From Acidobacteriota bacterium (GTDB lineage: Bacteria > Acidobacteriota > Vicinamibacteria > Vicinamibacterales > UBA2999): a DNA stretch of 5,301 nt. Below, piece by piece: positions 1-5,301 of this stretch. The notes beneath the pieces are model-generated. The model ran no database searches. It saw only the letters and a list, made by a program, of their open reading frames with translations, and was not told the origin of the DNA. The translations under genes were made by a program, and so were the position numbers. Each line of letters begins with the position of its first letter. Position 1 is the first letter of the stretch. The stretch is taken from NCBI GenBank assembly GCA_947465645.1, contig CANIBQ010000177.1:1-5301 (forward strand). Direction: 5' to 3'.

Positions 1-1
1 C

Positions 2-745
2 GCCGCCGCCTGCTTCGCGACCTCGCTCGTCGCGCAGACGCCGTACCGCCCGGCGCGGACCACGTTCGGCCAGCCGGACCTGCAGGGCGTCTGGCAGGCG
101 GTCAACACCGCCGTCTGGAACATCCAGGACCATCCGGCGCAGCTTGGCATCCCGGCAGGACAGGGCATCGTCGAAGGCAACGAGATTCCATACCTGCCGC
201 TGGCGGTTGGCCGCCGGGCGGACAACTACCGCAACCGGTCCACCGCCGACCCGGAGTCGAAGTGCCACATGCTCGGCACGCCGCGCATCAACTACATGCC
301 GCATCCGTTCGAGATCGTGCAGACGCAGAACCAGATCACGATGCTCTACGAGTACGTCCACACGTCGCGGCACGTGTATCTGAACAGCAAGCATCCCGAC
401 GGGAAGATCCAGTGGTACATGGGTGATTCCCGAGGCACGTGGGACGGCGACACGCTCGTCGTCGACGTGACGCACTTCACGGACACGAACTGGTTCGACC
501 GGTCTGGTAATTTCCACACGGCCGACATGCATCTCGTCGAACGCTGGACGCGCACCAGTGCCGATCACATGTGGTACGAGGCGACCGTCGAGGATCCGGC
601 GATTTTCGCGCGCCCGTGGAAGATTCGCTTTCCCCTCTACCGGCGGATCGAGCCGACCGTGCAGCTGCTCGAATACGAGTGCCAGACGTATCTGGAGCTC
701 GAGAAAGAGCGGACCGCCGGCACCCTTCCGGGCGAGCGGCGGTAG
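2..745 (+). CDS. Exported protein of unknown function, PDLQGVW-type family (5' end missing)
   Basis: The reading frame is open from base 2 to a TAG at 743-745, giving 247 visible residues; the start codon lies left of the window. The first visible residues (AAACFATSLVAQ) look like the end of a signal peptide with cleavage near the AQ, so probably only 10-20 residues are missing and the protein is exported. The mature part opens with a G-Q-PDLQGVW motif. It continues with blocks I associate with a widespread acidobacterial secreted family: NYRNRSTADPESKCHMLGTP (about 74-93), HPFEIVQ, MGDSRGTWDGDTLVVDV (about 140-156) and THFTDTNWFDRSGNFH. I know no biochemical function for this family and see no catalytic motif. 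Codon use looks uniform and there is no frameshift. The gene is followed after 38 bases by a second secreted-protein gene on the same strand, so the two may be co-transcribed. The coding call is sure; the function is unknown. Confidence 0.9.
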   Translation, partial: AAACFATSLVAQTPYRPARTTFGQPDLQGVWQAVNTAVWNIQDHPAQLGIPAGQGIVEGNEIPYLPLAVGRRADNYRNRSTADPESKCHMLGTPRINYMPHPFEIVQTQNQITMLYEYVHTSRHVYLNSKHPDGKIQWYMGDSRGTWDGDTLVVDVTHFTDTNWFDRSGNFHTADMHLVERWTRTSADHMWYEATVEDPAIFARPWKIRFPLYRRIEPTVQLLEYECQTYLELEKERTAGTLPGERR

Positions 746-783
746 CGAACGCCGCCCGCCCAGCCGATAACCACACTGGCCCG

Positions 784-2046
784 ATGGCCTCCCTCATTCA
801 CGCTCGATTGCTCTGGATTGCGCTAATCGTCGCCGTTGCGGCCGCCTCACCGGCGGCGGCACAGGCGATCGTGACCGACTGTACGCCGCATTCCTACCCA
901 CAGCGCACCGACCAGTCGCTGGCCGTCGATCCCTTTGACGACCGTATCGTCTACGTCGGCATCGAAGGCGAGGGCTACTTCAAGACGACCGACGATGGCG
1001 CGACGTGGATGCGCATCGTGGACGGCATCCGCGCGTTCGGGCGGCGGGGCGGGGGGCTCTGCTACTCGGAGTTCTTCGACACCGTCATCGATCGACAGAA
1101 TCCCGAACACGTCTGCATGGCCATGGCGGGGAGTCCCGGGACGCTCGATGTCATCCAGGCGGCCTATCAGGGCGTGTACTGCTCGACCGACGGCGGGCAG
1201 CACTGGGAGCAGCGGGTGGGCGCGGAGATGAACACCGCGATCTATGCGCTGGCGATCGATCCGGTCGACTCGCAGATCCTCTACGCCGGCAGCAACGCGA
1301 ATCCCGCGAGCTACCAGGGCGCGAATCCCGATCAGCTCTTCAACACGGTCGGCATCGTGCACAAGTCGACCGATGGCGGCATCACGTGGACGGAGTTGCC
1401 GACCGGGTTCATCCGCGGCACGCGCGTGACCGGGCTCCGGATCGATCCCCTGAACCCGCAGACGATTTACGCCAGCACGTTCGGGCTGCTGTCAGGCGGC
1501 GGGAGCAACTACCTCGATCCGCAGTACGGCGTTCTCAAGTCTACTGATGGTGGCGCAAGCTGGACGTCGATGAAGGCCGGGCTCGGCGTCGAGCTGCGGC
1601 ACCAGGCGATCTTCCGGCTCGATCTCTCGGCGCGCAACCCGTCGCGGCTCATCGTCAGCGTCGCGGATACGAGCTACTACCTCTCGGGCAATGGCGGCGC
1701 CAGTTTCGCGCGGCCTGCCGCGCCGACGTCGCAGGCGGGCATCATGCAGTTCGATCCGGCCGACCCGACGGGCATGCGCGTCGTCGGACTCTCGCAGGTG
1801 GGCACGCAGGTGCTGGAGAGCCTTGACGCGGGCAACTCGTGGCGCGCCATCGGGACGCTGCCCGCCGACACACTCAATAACGGCGATCCGTCGCGCCCGA
1901 CGGGTGTCAGGCCGAGCGATCTCGCGATGAGTCATCAGGATTCGCGCGTGATGTATCTGTCCGGGTCGCACGGCTCGGTCTACCGCACGGCCAACAGCGG
2001 CGCCACCTGGCGCAAGGTGCTGTCGGGTGCGGCGCTGCCCGAGTAG
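784..2046 (+). CDS. Secreted seven-Asp-box (BNR/sortilin-like) beta-propeller protein
   Basis: A 420-residue protein begins with a clear Sec signal peptide (about 1-27: basic start, hydrophobic WIALIVAVAAA, cleavage after AAAQA). Seven Asp-box motifs of the S/T-x-D-x-G-x-x-W type follow, at about 68-75, 134-141, 195-202, 253-260, 301-308 (degenerate, SGNGGASF), 346-353 and 402-409. Most are preceded by a strand of the 'IDP...IYAG' kind (about 46-60, 101-114, 156-170, 218-232, 279-293, 321-336, 380-394). Seven repeats along the whole mature chain imply one seven-bladed propeller, as in BNR/sialidase-like and Vps10-like repeat proteins. Sialidase catalytic residues are not evident, so a binding or structural role outside the cytoplasm is more likely than hydrolysis. 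Four cysteines (33, 93, 111, 133) could form disulfides. The frame stays open upstream to 571, but that part overlaps the previous gene and would bury the signal peptide, so ATG 784 is chosen. No good Shine-Dalgarno precedes it. Confidence 0.9.
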   Translation: MASLIHARLLWIALIVAVAAASPAAAQAIVTDCTPHSYPQRTDQSLAVDPFDDRIVYVGIEGEGYFKTTDDGATWMRIVDGIRAFGRRGGGLCYSEFFDTVIDRQNPEHVCMAMAGSPGTLDVIQAAYQGVYCSTDGGQHWEQRVGAEMNTAIYALAIDPVDSQILYAGSNANPASYQGANPDQLFNTVGIVHKSTDGGITWTELPTGFIRGTRVTGLRIDPLNPQTIYASTFGLLSGGGSNYLDPQYGVLKSTDGGASWTSMKAGLGVELRHQAIFRLDLSARNPSRLIVSVADTSYYLSGNGGASFARPAAPTSQAGIMQFDPADPTGMRVVGLSQVGTQVLESLDAGNSWRAIGTLPADTLNNGDPSRPTGVRPSDLAMSHQDSRVMYLSGSHGSVYRTANSGATWRKVLSGAALPE

Positions 2047-2049
2047 CGC

Positions 2050-2637
2050 TCAGCGGCAGGGAACGGCGCACGTCATCCGATCGACGATGACGTTCGCGCG
2101 GGTGTCGTGCAGGACCAGGTGGCGGCCGAGGAAGCGGTACTGGATGTCGGCGGGGAGCGCGGGCAGCACTTCCAGAACGTTGGCCGGCACCGTCGACAGC
2201 GATCGCTCCTTCGGATACGTGCCGTCGACGTGATGATCGAACGACCCTGGATTTTCCTCCAGGATAGTGGCCACAGTTTCAGCGTCCATCAGCGGCAGGA
2301 GCGCCGCACGGAAGGCCGCACGGATGTCGTCCGAAAAGATATTGCCTCGCCGTATTCCCTGTCGGGCATGTCGAAGATTTGCGGCGAGTGCGAACTCGGC
2401 CACGAGGATGTCCACGGGATTGGGCGTGACCTCGAGCGGCGGCAATCCGATCTCCAGGCTGGTGCGCAGATCGGAGTAGGCAGAGACCCGGACGTTGAAG
2501 TCGGCGACGGCGTCACCCCAGATCTGCACGAAGAAGTCGGGCGGACGCGTCGCCGGCGTGACGGCCGTCTGGGCACCCGCGGCTGGTGCCAGCAGCAGGA
2601 TCAGCCCGCCCGCGATTGCAATGTCTCGCGGTCTCAT
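2050..2637 (-). CDS. Small exported protein of unknown function, co-translated with the histidine kinase
   Basis: A 195-residue protein runs leftward from ATG at 2637 to TGA at 2052-2050. It starts with a signal peptide (MRPRDIAIAGGLILLLAPAAGAQ, likely cleavage after AGA near residue 22), so it should act in the periplasm or outside. The mature part is soluble and mixed in character: PPDFFVQIWGDAVADFNVRV, a proline-containing segment (GLPPLEVTPNPVDILVAEFALAA), a probable helical middle (DDIRAAFRAALLPLMDAETV) and a C-terminal part ending MTCAVPCR, with cysteines at 190 and 194. I do not recognise the family. An earlier in-frame GTG would add 22 residues but lies inside the kinase gene and would bury the signal peptide. 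ATG 2637 overlaps the kinase stop by four bases (ATGA), the classic arrangement for translational coupling, so it probably functions with that kinase, perhaps as an output or a periplasmic partner. That role is inferred from context only. Confidence 0.85.
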   Translation of the reverse strand: MRPRDIAIAGGLILLLAPAAGAQTAVTPATRPPDFFVQIWGDAVADFNVRVSAYSDLRTSLEIGLPPLEVTPNPVDILVAEFALAANLRHARQGIRRGNIFSDDIRAAFRAALLPLMDAETVATILEENPGSFDHHVDGTYPKERSLSTVPANVLEVLPALPADIQYRFLGRHLVLHDTRANVIVDRMTCAVPCR

Positions 2638-3743
2638 GAAGGGCCGTTCACAGGGCCCATCGCCGCGACCGCCACTCGCGGCAAGTCGACAGTGAACACG
2701 CACCCGTTGTCGCTATTTTTCGCATAGAGCCGGCCCCCATTCGCTTCGGCGCCCCATCGGCCGAACGCAAGGCCGATGCCGATCCCGCTGCGATCCGCGC
2801 TGCGTTGCTCGAACGGCTGGAACAGACTTTCCGAATTGGCGTCCCCTCCGGGCAGCCCGCCGCACTCGTCCTCAACTTGGATGAGCACCCGCTCGGCGCT
2901 GGCGCCAACCCTCAGCGTGACTTCGGTGCAGGGCCGCGTGAACTTGAATGCGTTCTGCAGGAGATTCCCGATCACCGCCGCCAGGACCTGGCGATCGCCG
3001 AAGACCGCCACATCAGGGGTCGCGGACGTCACGACGAATCGGATCCCCGCGCCGTCGGCGGCGATTCGCGCGGACGCGCTGACATCGGAAATGAGGTCGG
3101 CGACCTCGATGCGCGTCCGCGTCCGTACCTGCTGCGCGAGGCGCACGTCATCGAGAGCGCGGCCAATCAGTTCGCGCAGTCCCGAAAGGCTTCGATCGAG
3201 CACCGCGCCGGTGTTGCCGGTGATACCCACCGAGCCCGTGCGGAGTATCTCGAACGCCATCGTCGCCGTGTTCACCAGGTTCCGAAGTTCATGGACGAGA
3301 AAGGCCACGCGCTGGTTGCTGCGCTCGGCGGCGTGGTCGAGGTACGACTGCTTGCTTTCGCGCTCGTAGGAGGTGACGGCGCCGGCAATCGCCTCGTCCA
3401 GGCATCGGTTGAGTGTCCGGAAATCCTCGGTATCGATTGGCGCGTCCAGCTCCAGGGCAAGTTCGGTCACCGACTGGCAGATATCGCCGTAATCGTGGAC
3501 GACCTGCGACACCGTCAGACCCTGCGCACGCAGGTCGTGCCCGTGGAGCACCGCGCTGGCACCGATCGACGGGTCCAGCCGGTCTCTGCCGTTCTGGAGT
3601 ACCAGGACCAACTGGTCAAGGAAGAGCGGAACGCCGTGATCGATCTCCGCCATGGTGGGCGGCGGCATCGATCGGACGGCGACCTTGGCCCGGCACCGTC
3701 GGATGATTTCGTCGCGATGGAGATGGATGAACTCCTGAAGCAC
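2634..3743 (-). CDS. Soluble sensor histidine kinase with RsbRD-like N-terminal domain
   Basis: A 369-residue protein with all the boxes of a HisKA/HATPase_c kinase. The H-box is FLVHELRNLV (phospho-acceptor His151), the N-box is VIGNLLQNAFKF (Asn260, Asn264), the G1 box is VEDECGGLP (Asp292), the F-box is LFQPFEQ (about 307-313) and the G2 box is SGIGIGLAF (about 319-327). It should autophosphorylate His151 from ATP and pass the phosphate to a response regulator, but none is encoded in the window. Residues 1-128 (LQEFIHLHRDEIIRRCRAKV to AGAVTSYER) form a helical domain resembling the RsbT co-antagonist RsbRD N-terminal domain. There is no signal peptide or membrane segment, so sensing is cytoplasmic and the signal unknown. 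The start is a GTG at 3743 with only a weak GAGA-type Shine-Dalgarno; the frame has no earlier ATG, GTG or TTG for at least 75 bases. Its stop overlaps the next gene by four bases. It is transcribed divergently from the Crp/Fnr-type regulator. Confidence 0.93.
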   Translation of the reverse strand: MLQEFIHLHRDEIIRRCRAKVAVRSMPPPTMAEIDHGVPLFLDQLVLVLQNGRDRLDPSIGASAVLHGHDLRAQGLTVSQVVHDYGDICQSVTELALELDAPIDTEDFRTLNRCLDEAIAGAVTSYERESKQSYLDHAAERSNQRVAFLVHELRNLVNTATMAFEILRTGSVGITGNTGAVLDRSLSGLRELIGRALDDVRLAQQVRTRTRIEVADLISDVSASARIAADGAGIRFVVTSATPDVAVFGDRQVLAAVIGNLLQNAFKFTRPCTEVTLRVGASAERVLIQVEDECGGLPGGDANSESLFQPFEQRSADRSGIGIGLAFGRWGAEANGGRLYAKNSDNGCVFTVDLPRVAVAAMGPVNGPS

Positions 3744-3880
3744 GAGGTTTCTCAGATCGGATCCTACGCACGCTGGCTCGACCGCGCTGTGCAGTATTGA
3801 ACATGTGCAATACCGCGTAGCCTCCGGCGGGTGTGCCGTTTGGAACAGCGTTTATCAGGGCCCCTTGGTAGAGTCCGAAC
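3744..3880. promoter_or_regulatory. Divergent promoter region between histidine kinase and Crp/Fnr-family regulator
   Basis: This 137-base stretch is the only sizeable gap in the window and must hold the 5' control elements of both divergent operons. It is locally more A/T-rich than the genes around it. The clear element is the palindrome at 3794-3813. Weak core-promoter candidates exist: TTTATC at 3851-3856 could be a -10 for the rightward gene, and TAGGAT on the minus strand (3766-3761) could be a -10 for the kinase. Neither has a convincing -35 at normal spacing, which would suit activator-dependent promoters. GGTAGAG at 3867-3873, seven bases before ATG 3881, is a moderate ribosome-binding site for the regulator. 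That two divergent promoters are here is near certain from gene orientation; their exact positions are not. Confidence 0.75.
3794..3813. promoter_or_regulatory. 20-base palindromic operator, Crp/Fnr-type spacing
   Basis: GTATTGAACATGTGCAATAC reads the same on both strands except for one base pair (A3800 against G3807), so nine of ten pairs match around centre 3803.5. Two further pairs match outside it (3791/3816 and 3792/3815). The inner 14 bases, TTGAACATGTGCAA (3797-3810), have the length and outer bases of an Fnr-family site (TTGAT-N4-ATCAA), with 7 of 10 defined bases matching. The centre is about 77 bases before the regulator ATG and about 60 before the kinase GTG. The best guess is the site for the adjacent Crp/Fnr-family regulator, giving autoregulation and control of the kinase operon. 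The palindrome is plain in the sequence; which protein binds it is inference. Confidence 0.7.
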
Positions 3881-4549
3881 ATGCCGATCAAGAGCAGCCG
3901 GGTGGCGCCACGGCGCGGCCGCGGTCTTTTTGCCCTCGATGTCGCGCACACCAGCACGGCGTTCGAGGCCGACGAGACGATTTTCGCCCAGGGCGACCGC
4001 GGCGGGGGCGTGATGTACGTCGAGCGCGGGAACGTCCGGCTGACCGTCAGGTCGCGTCACGGCAAGAAGGCGGTCGTCGCCATTCTCGGCTCCGGGGCGC
4101 TCTTCGGCGAAGGCGTCATGTCGGGCCAGCGGCGCCGCACGTCAACCGCGGAAAGCGTTGCGGGCAGCCAGATCGGGATGGTGAAGACCGCCGATATGCG
4201 GCGGCGGCTCCAGGACGGCTCGGCTGTGTCCGACTGGTTTCGGACCCAGGTGCTGGAAACCAATATACGTATGGAAGAGAGCCTCATCCGCGAGGTCCTC
4301 AACCACTGCGAACGCCGGCTCGCGCGCGCGCTCCTGCTGCTGGCGCACTTCGACGAGCATCAGGCCATATCCGCGCCGCTTCCGACTATTTCCAGAGATC
4401 TCCTGGCAGAGATGGTCGAGGCCCCGCGGCCGCAAGTCGACTTGTTCATGAACAAGTTCCGGAAGCTGGGGTTTCTCATCCACACCGGCGGACGGGACGG
4501 CGGCCTGCGCGTGCACCGCTCGATGCTGAGCGTCGTGCTGCACGATTGA
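3881..4549 (+). CDS. Crp/Fnr-family transcriptional regulator
   Basis: A 222-residue cytoplasmic DNA-binding protein. Residues about 28-107 form a cyclic-nucleotide-binding-type beta-roll (ETIFAQGDRGGGVMYVERG, then FGEGVMSGQRRRTSTAESV). Within it FGE (75-77) and R86-T87 sit at the spacing of the phosphate-binding cassette, so nucleotide binding is possible but unproven. A dimerisation helix spans about 117-145 and a winged helix-turn-helix about 146-202 (LARALLLLAHF, TISRDLLAEMV, FMNKFRKLGFLIH). The only cysteine is C143, so an Fnr-type oxygen-sensing iron-sulfur cluster is ruled out. The recognition helix is unusual: the segment aligned with E. coli CRP VGCSRETVGR reads VEAPRPQVDL, replacing the base-contacting Glu181 and Arg185. 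The start ATG 3881 has a moderate GGTAGAG upstream. It is divergent from the histidine kinase across a palindromic site and followed after 34 bases by a lipoprotein gene, probably in the same operon. Confidence 0.93.
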   Translation: MPIKSSRVAPRRGRGLFALDVAHTSTAFEADETIFAQGDRGGGVMYVERGNVRLTVRSRHGKKAVVAILGSGALFGEGVMSGQRRRTSTAESVAGSQIGMVKTADMRRRLQDGSAVSDWFRTQVLETNIRMEESLIREVLNHCERRLARALLLLAHFDEHQAISAPLPTISRDLLAEMVEAPRPQVDLFMNKFRKLGFLIHTGGRDGGLRVHRSMLSVVLHD

Positions 4550-4566
4550 ACCGAATTAACCGCGCG

Positions 4567-4573
4567 TAAGGAA
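4567..4573 (+). promoter_or_regulatory. Ribosome-binding site of the lipoprotein gene
   Basis: TAAGGAA ends ten bases before ATG 4584. It is the best Shine-Dalgarno-like sequence in the window and supports that start, which also yields a complete lipoprotein signal peptide. The 34-base gap after the regulator stop shows no hairpin that would end transcription. Confidence 0.7.
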
Positions 4574-4583
4574 TACACGAACC

Positions 4584-5301
4584 ATGAAGACTGGATACCT
4601 ACGTCTGGCCGCCGCTGCACTGCTGTCGTGCCTCCTGGGTGCATGTGCGCTGACCGCAAAGTCAACCGTCGTCAGCGGCGCCGCCGCCCCCGCGATGTCG
4701 GAGCTCTGGTCGGAGCCCGACGCAGGACGCGACCTGTTCTGGGGCCCCGGAGGCGAGAGTGCGGCGCCGGATCCGAAGGCGGAATACAAGTTCGTGGCGC
4801 TCGACACTACCGGCAAGAGCCGCGGCTACGACGTCGTCGACGCGCAGGGCCGCGAGTGGAGCGTCAAGATCGGCGAGGAAGCGCAGTCAGAAGTCGCCGT
4901 GTCGCGACTGCTCTGGGCCGCCGGCTATTTTCAGCCGGCCAACTACTACCTGCCGGCGTGGACGCTGACTGGATCGCCAGAGCCAGGCTCCCAGAATCCC
5001 CAGCCTGCCGGGCGCTTTCGGCTCAACCAGAAAAGTGAGGACCGCGTCGATCTCTGGTCCTGGCGTGAGAACCCGTTCGTCGGTACGGCACCGCTGCGCG
5101 GCCTGTTCGTCCTGATGGTGATGGTCAACAACTGGGACCTCAAGACACAGCAGAATCCGCTGTACGAGGTCACGCAGGGCGGCGCCGCGCCCGTCCGGCG
5201 CTACGCCGTTCGCGATCTGGGCGCCTCGCTGGGACGCACGCGGTGGGTGCGGGCCGGCTCCAAGAGCAACCTCGCCGACTTCGAAAACGAGCGGTTCATC
5301 C
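4584..5301 (+). CDS. Lipoprotein with kinase-like (CotH/HipA-type) motifs, 3' end missing
   Basis: The frame is open from ATG 4584 to the right edge, giving 239 residues and no stop. Residues 1-21 are a lipoprotein signal peptide with lipobox LGAC, so Cys21 should be lipidated and the protein anchored in a membrane facing the periplasm or outside. The body resembles a protein-kinase-like fold. A strand pair ends in REWSVKIG (Lys95, possible ATP-contacting lysine), followed by a helix EEAQSEVAVSRLLWAAGY (Glu103, possible salt-bridge partner). Further on are VNNWDLKTQQN (Asp185, Lys187, Asn191; compare HRDLKxxN of kinases and the NWD...N pattern of CotH) and YAVRDLGASLG (Asp211, like the metal-binding DFG). 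The order and rough spacing fit, but overall family membership is inference; I do not recognise a named family. It lies 34 bases after the Crp/Fnr-type regulator and is probably co-transcribed with it. Coding and lipoprotein calls are strong; enzyme activity is unproven. Confidence 0.85.
   Translation, partial: MKTGYLRLAAAALLSCLLGACALTAKSTVVSGAAAPAMSELWSEPDAGRDLFWGPGGESAAPDPKAEYKFVALDTTGKSRGYDVVDAQGREWSVKIGEEAQSEVAVSRLLWAAGYFQPANYYLPAWTLTGSPEPGSQNPQPAGRFRLNQKSEDRVDLWSWRENPFVGTAPLRGLFVLMVMVNNWDLKTQQNPLYEVTQGGAAPVRRYAVRDLGASLGRTRWVRAGSKSNLADFENERFI

Noticed and set aside
571..783. Upstream extension of the propeller gene to 571
   Set aside because: It would overlap the preceding gene by 175 bases in another frame and bury a textbook signal peptide that begins at 784; the extra residues are Arg/Ala-rich shadow sequence.
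2033..2060. Possible bidirectional terminator hairpin across the convergent stops (CTGCC ... GGCAG)
   Set aside because: The arms are only five bases around a 15-base loop with an imperfect inner stem and no T-run on either strand; too weak to call.
2634..3743. Fnr-like oxygen sensing or a transmembrane sensor for the kinase/regulator pair
   Set aside because: The regulator has one cysteine only, and the kinase has no hydrophobic segment long enough to cross a membrane.
2805..3800. Long rightward open frame (331 codons) opposite the histidine kinase
   Set aside because: It is the antisense shadow of a kinase with all conserved boxes. The translation is rich in Arg, Asp and His with no recognisable domain, as expected for high-GC antisense frames.
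3797..3802. TTGAAC as a -35 element for the rightward regulator gene
   Set aside because: No TATAAT-like sequence lies 16-18 bases downstream, and the hexamer is part of the palindrome, which explains it better.
3805..4569. Open frame of 254 codons overlapping the Crp/Fnr-type gene in another frame
   Set aside because: The product is a low-complexity Arg/Pro/Ala-rich chain, whereas the overlapping frame encodes a clear cNMP-binding plus winged-helix protein.
4628..5038. Open frame of 136 codons inside the lipoprotein gene
   Set aside because: Arg-rich shadow in another frame; the frame starting at 4584 has a good ribosome-binding site, a lipobox and remains open to the window edge.

Overview
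The window is a high-GC bacterial segment (roughly two-thirds G+C by eye) carrying six protein genes and almost no spare DNA. The gene types suggest a soil-type acidobacterium, probably Vicinamibacteria: a secreted PDLQGVW-type protein of unknown function, a secreted Asp-box propeller, a soluble histidine kinase with an RsbRD-like front end, and a Crp/Fnr regulator of the 'FMNKFRKLGF' type. That assignment comes from recalled family resemblance, not from a marker gene. No RNA gene, CRISPR array, insertion sequence or integrase is visible.

Layout. On the + strand, an exported protein cut by the left edge (2-745) is followed after 38 bases by a secreted seven-Asp-box beta-propeller (784-2046). 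Three bases beyond that stop, the strand changes. A leftward pair follows: a soluble sensor histidine kinase (3743-2634) and a small exported protein of unknown function (2637-2050), joined by a 4-base ATGA overlap. A 137-base divergent intergenic region (3744-3880) separates the kinase from a rightward Crp/Fnr-family regulator (3881-4549). After 34 bases comes a lipoprotein (4584 to the right edge, no stop in the window) that carries residues resembling the catalytic set of protein-kinase-like folds.

How they may work together. The divergent region holds a near-perfect 20-base palindrome, GTATTGAACATGTGCAATAC. Its 14-base core has the size and outer bases of a Crp/Fnr-family site and lies between the kinase and the regulator gene. 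The simplest reading is that the regulator, or a relative, controls both its own operon (regulator plus kinase-like lipoprotein) and the opposite one (kinase plus exported protein). No response regulator gene is visible, so the kinase looks like an orphan. The two left-hand genes look like an independent secreted-protein pair.

Most worth checking are the palindrome, the possible kinase fold in the lipoprotein, and the unusual recognition helix of the regulator.
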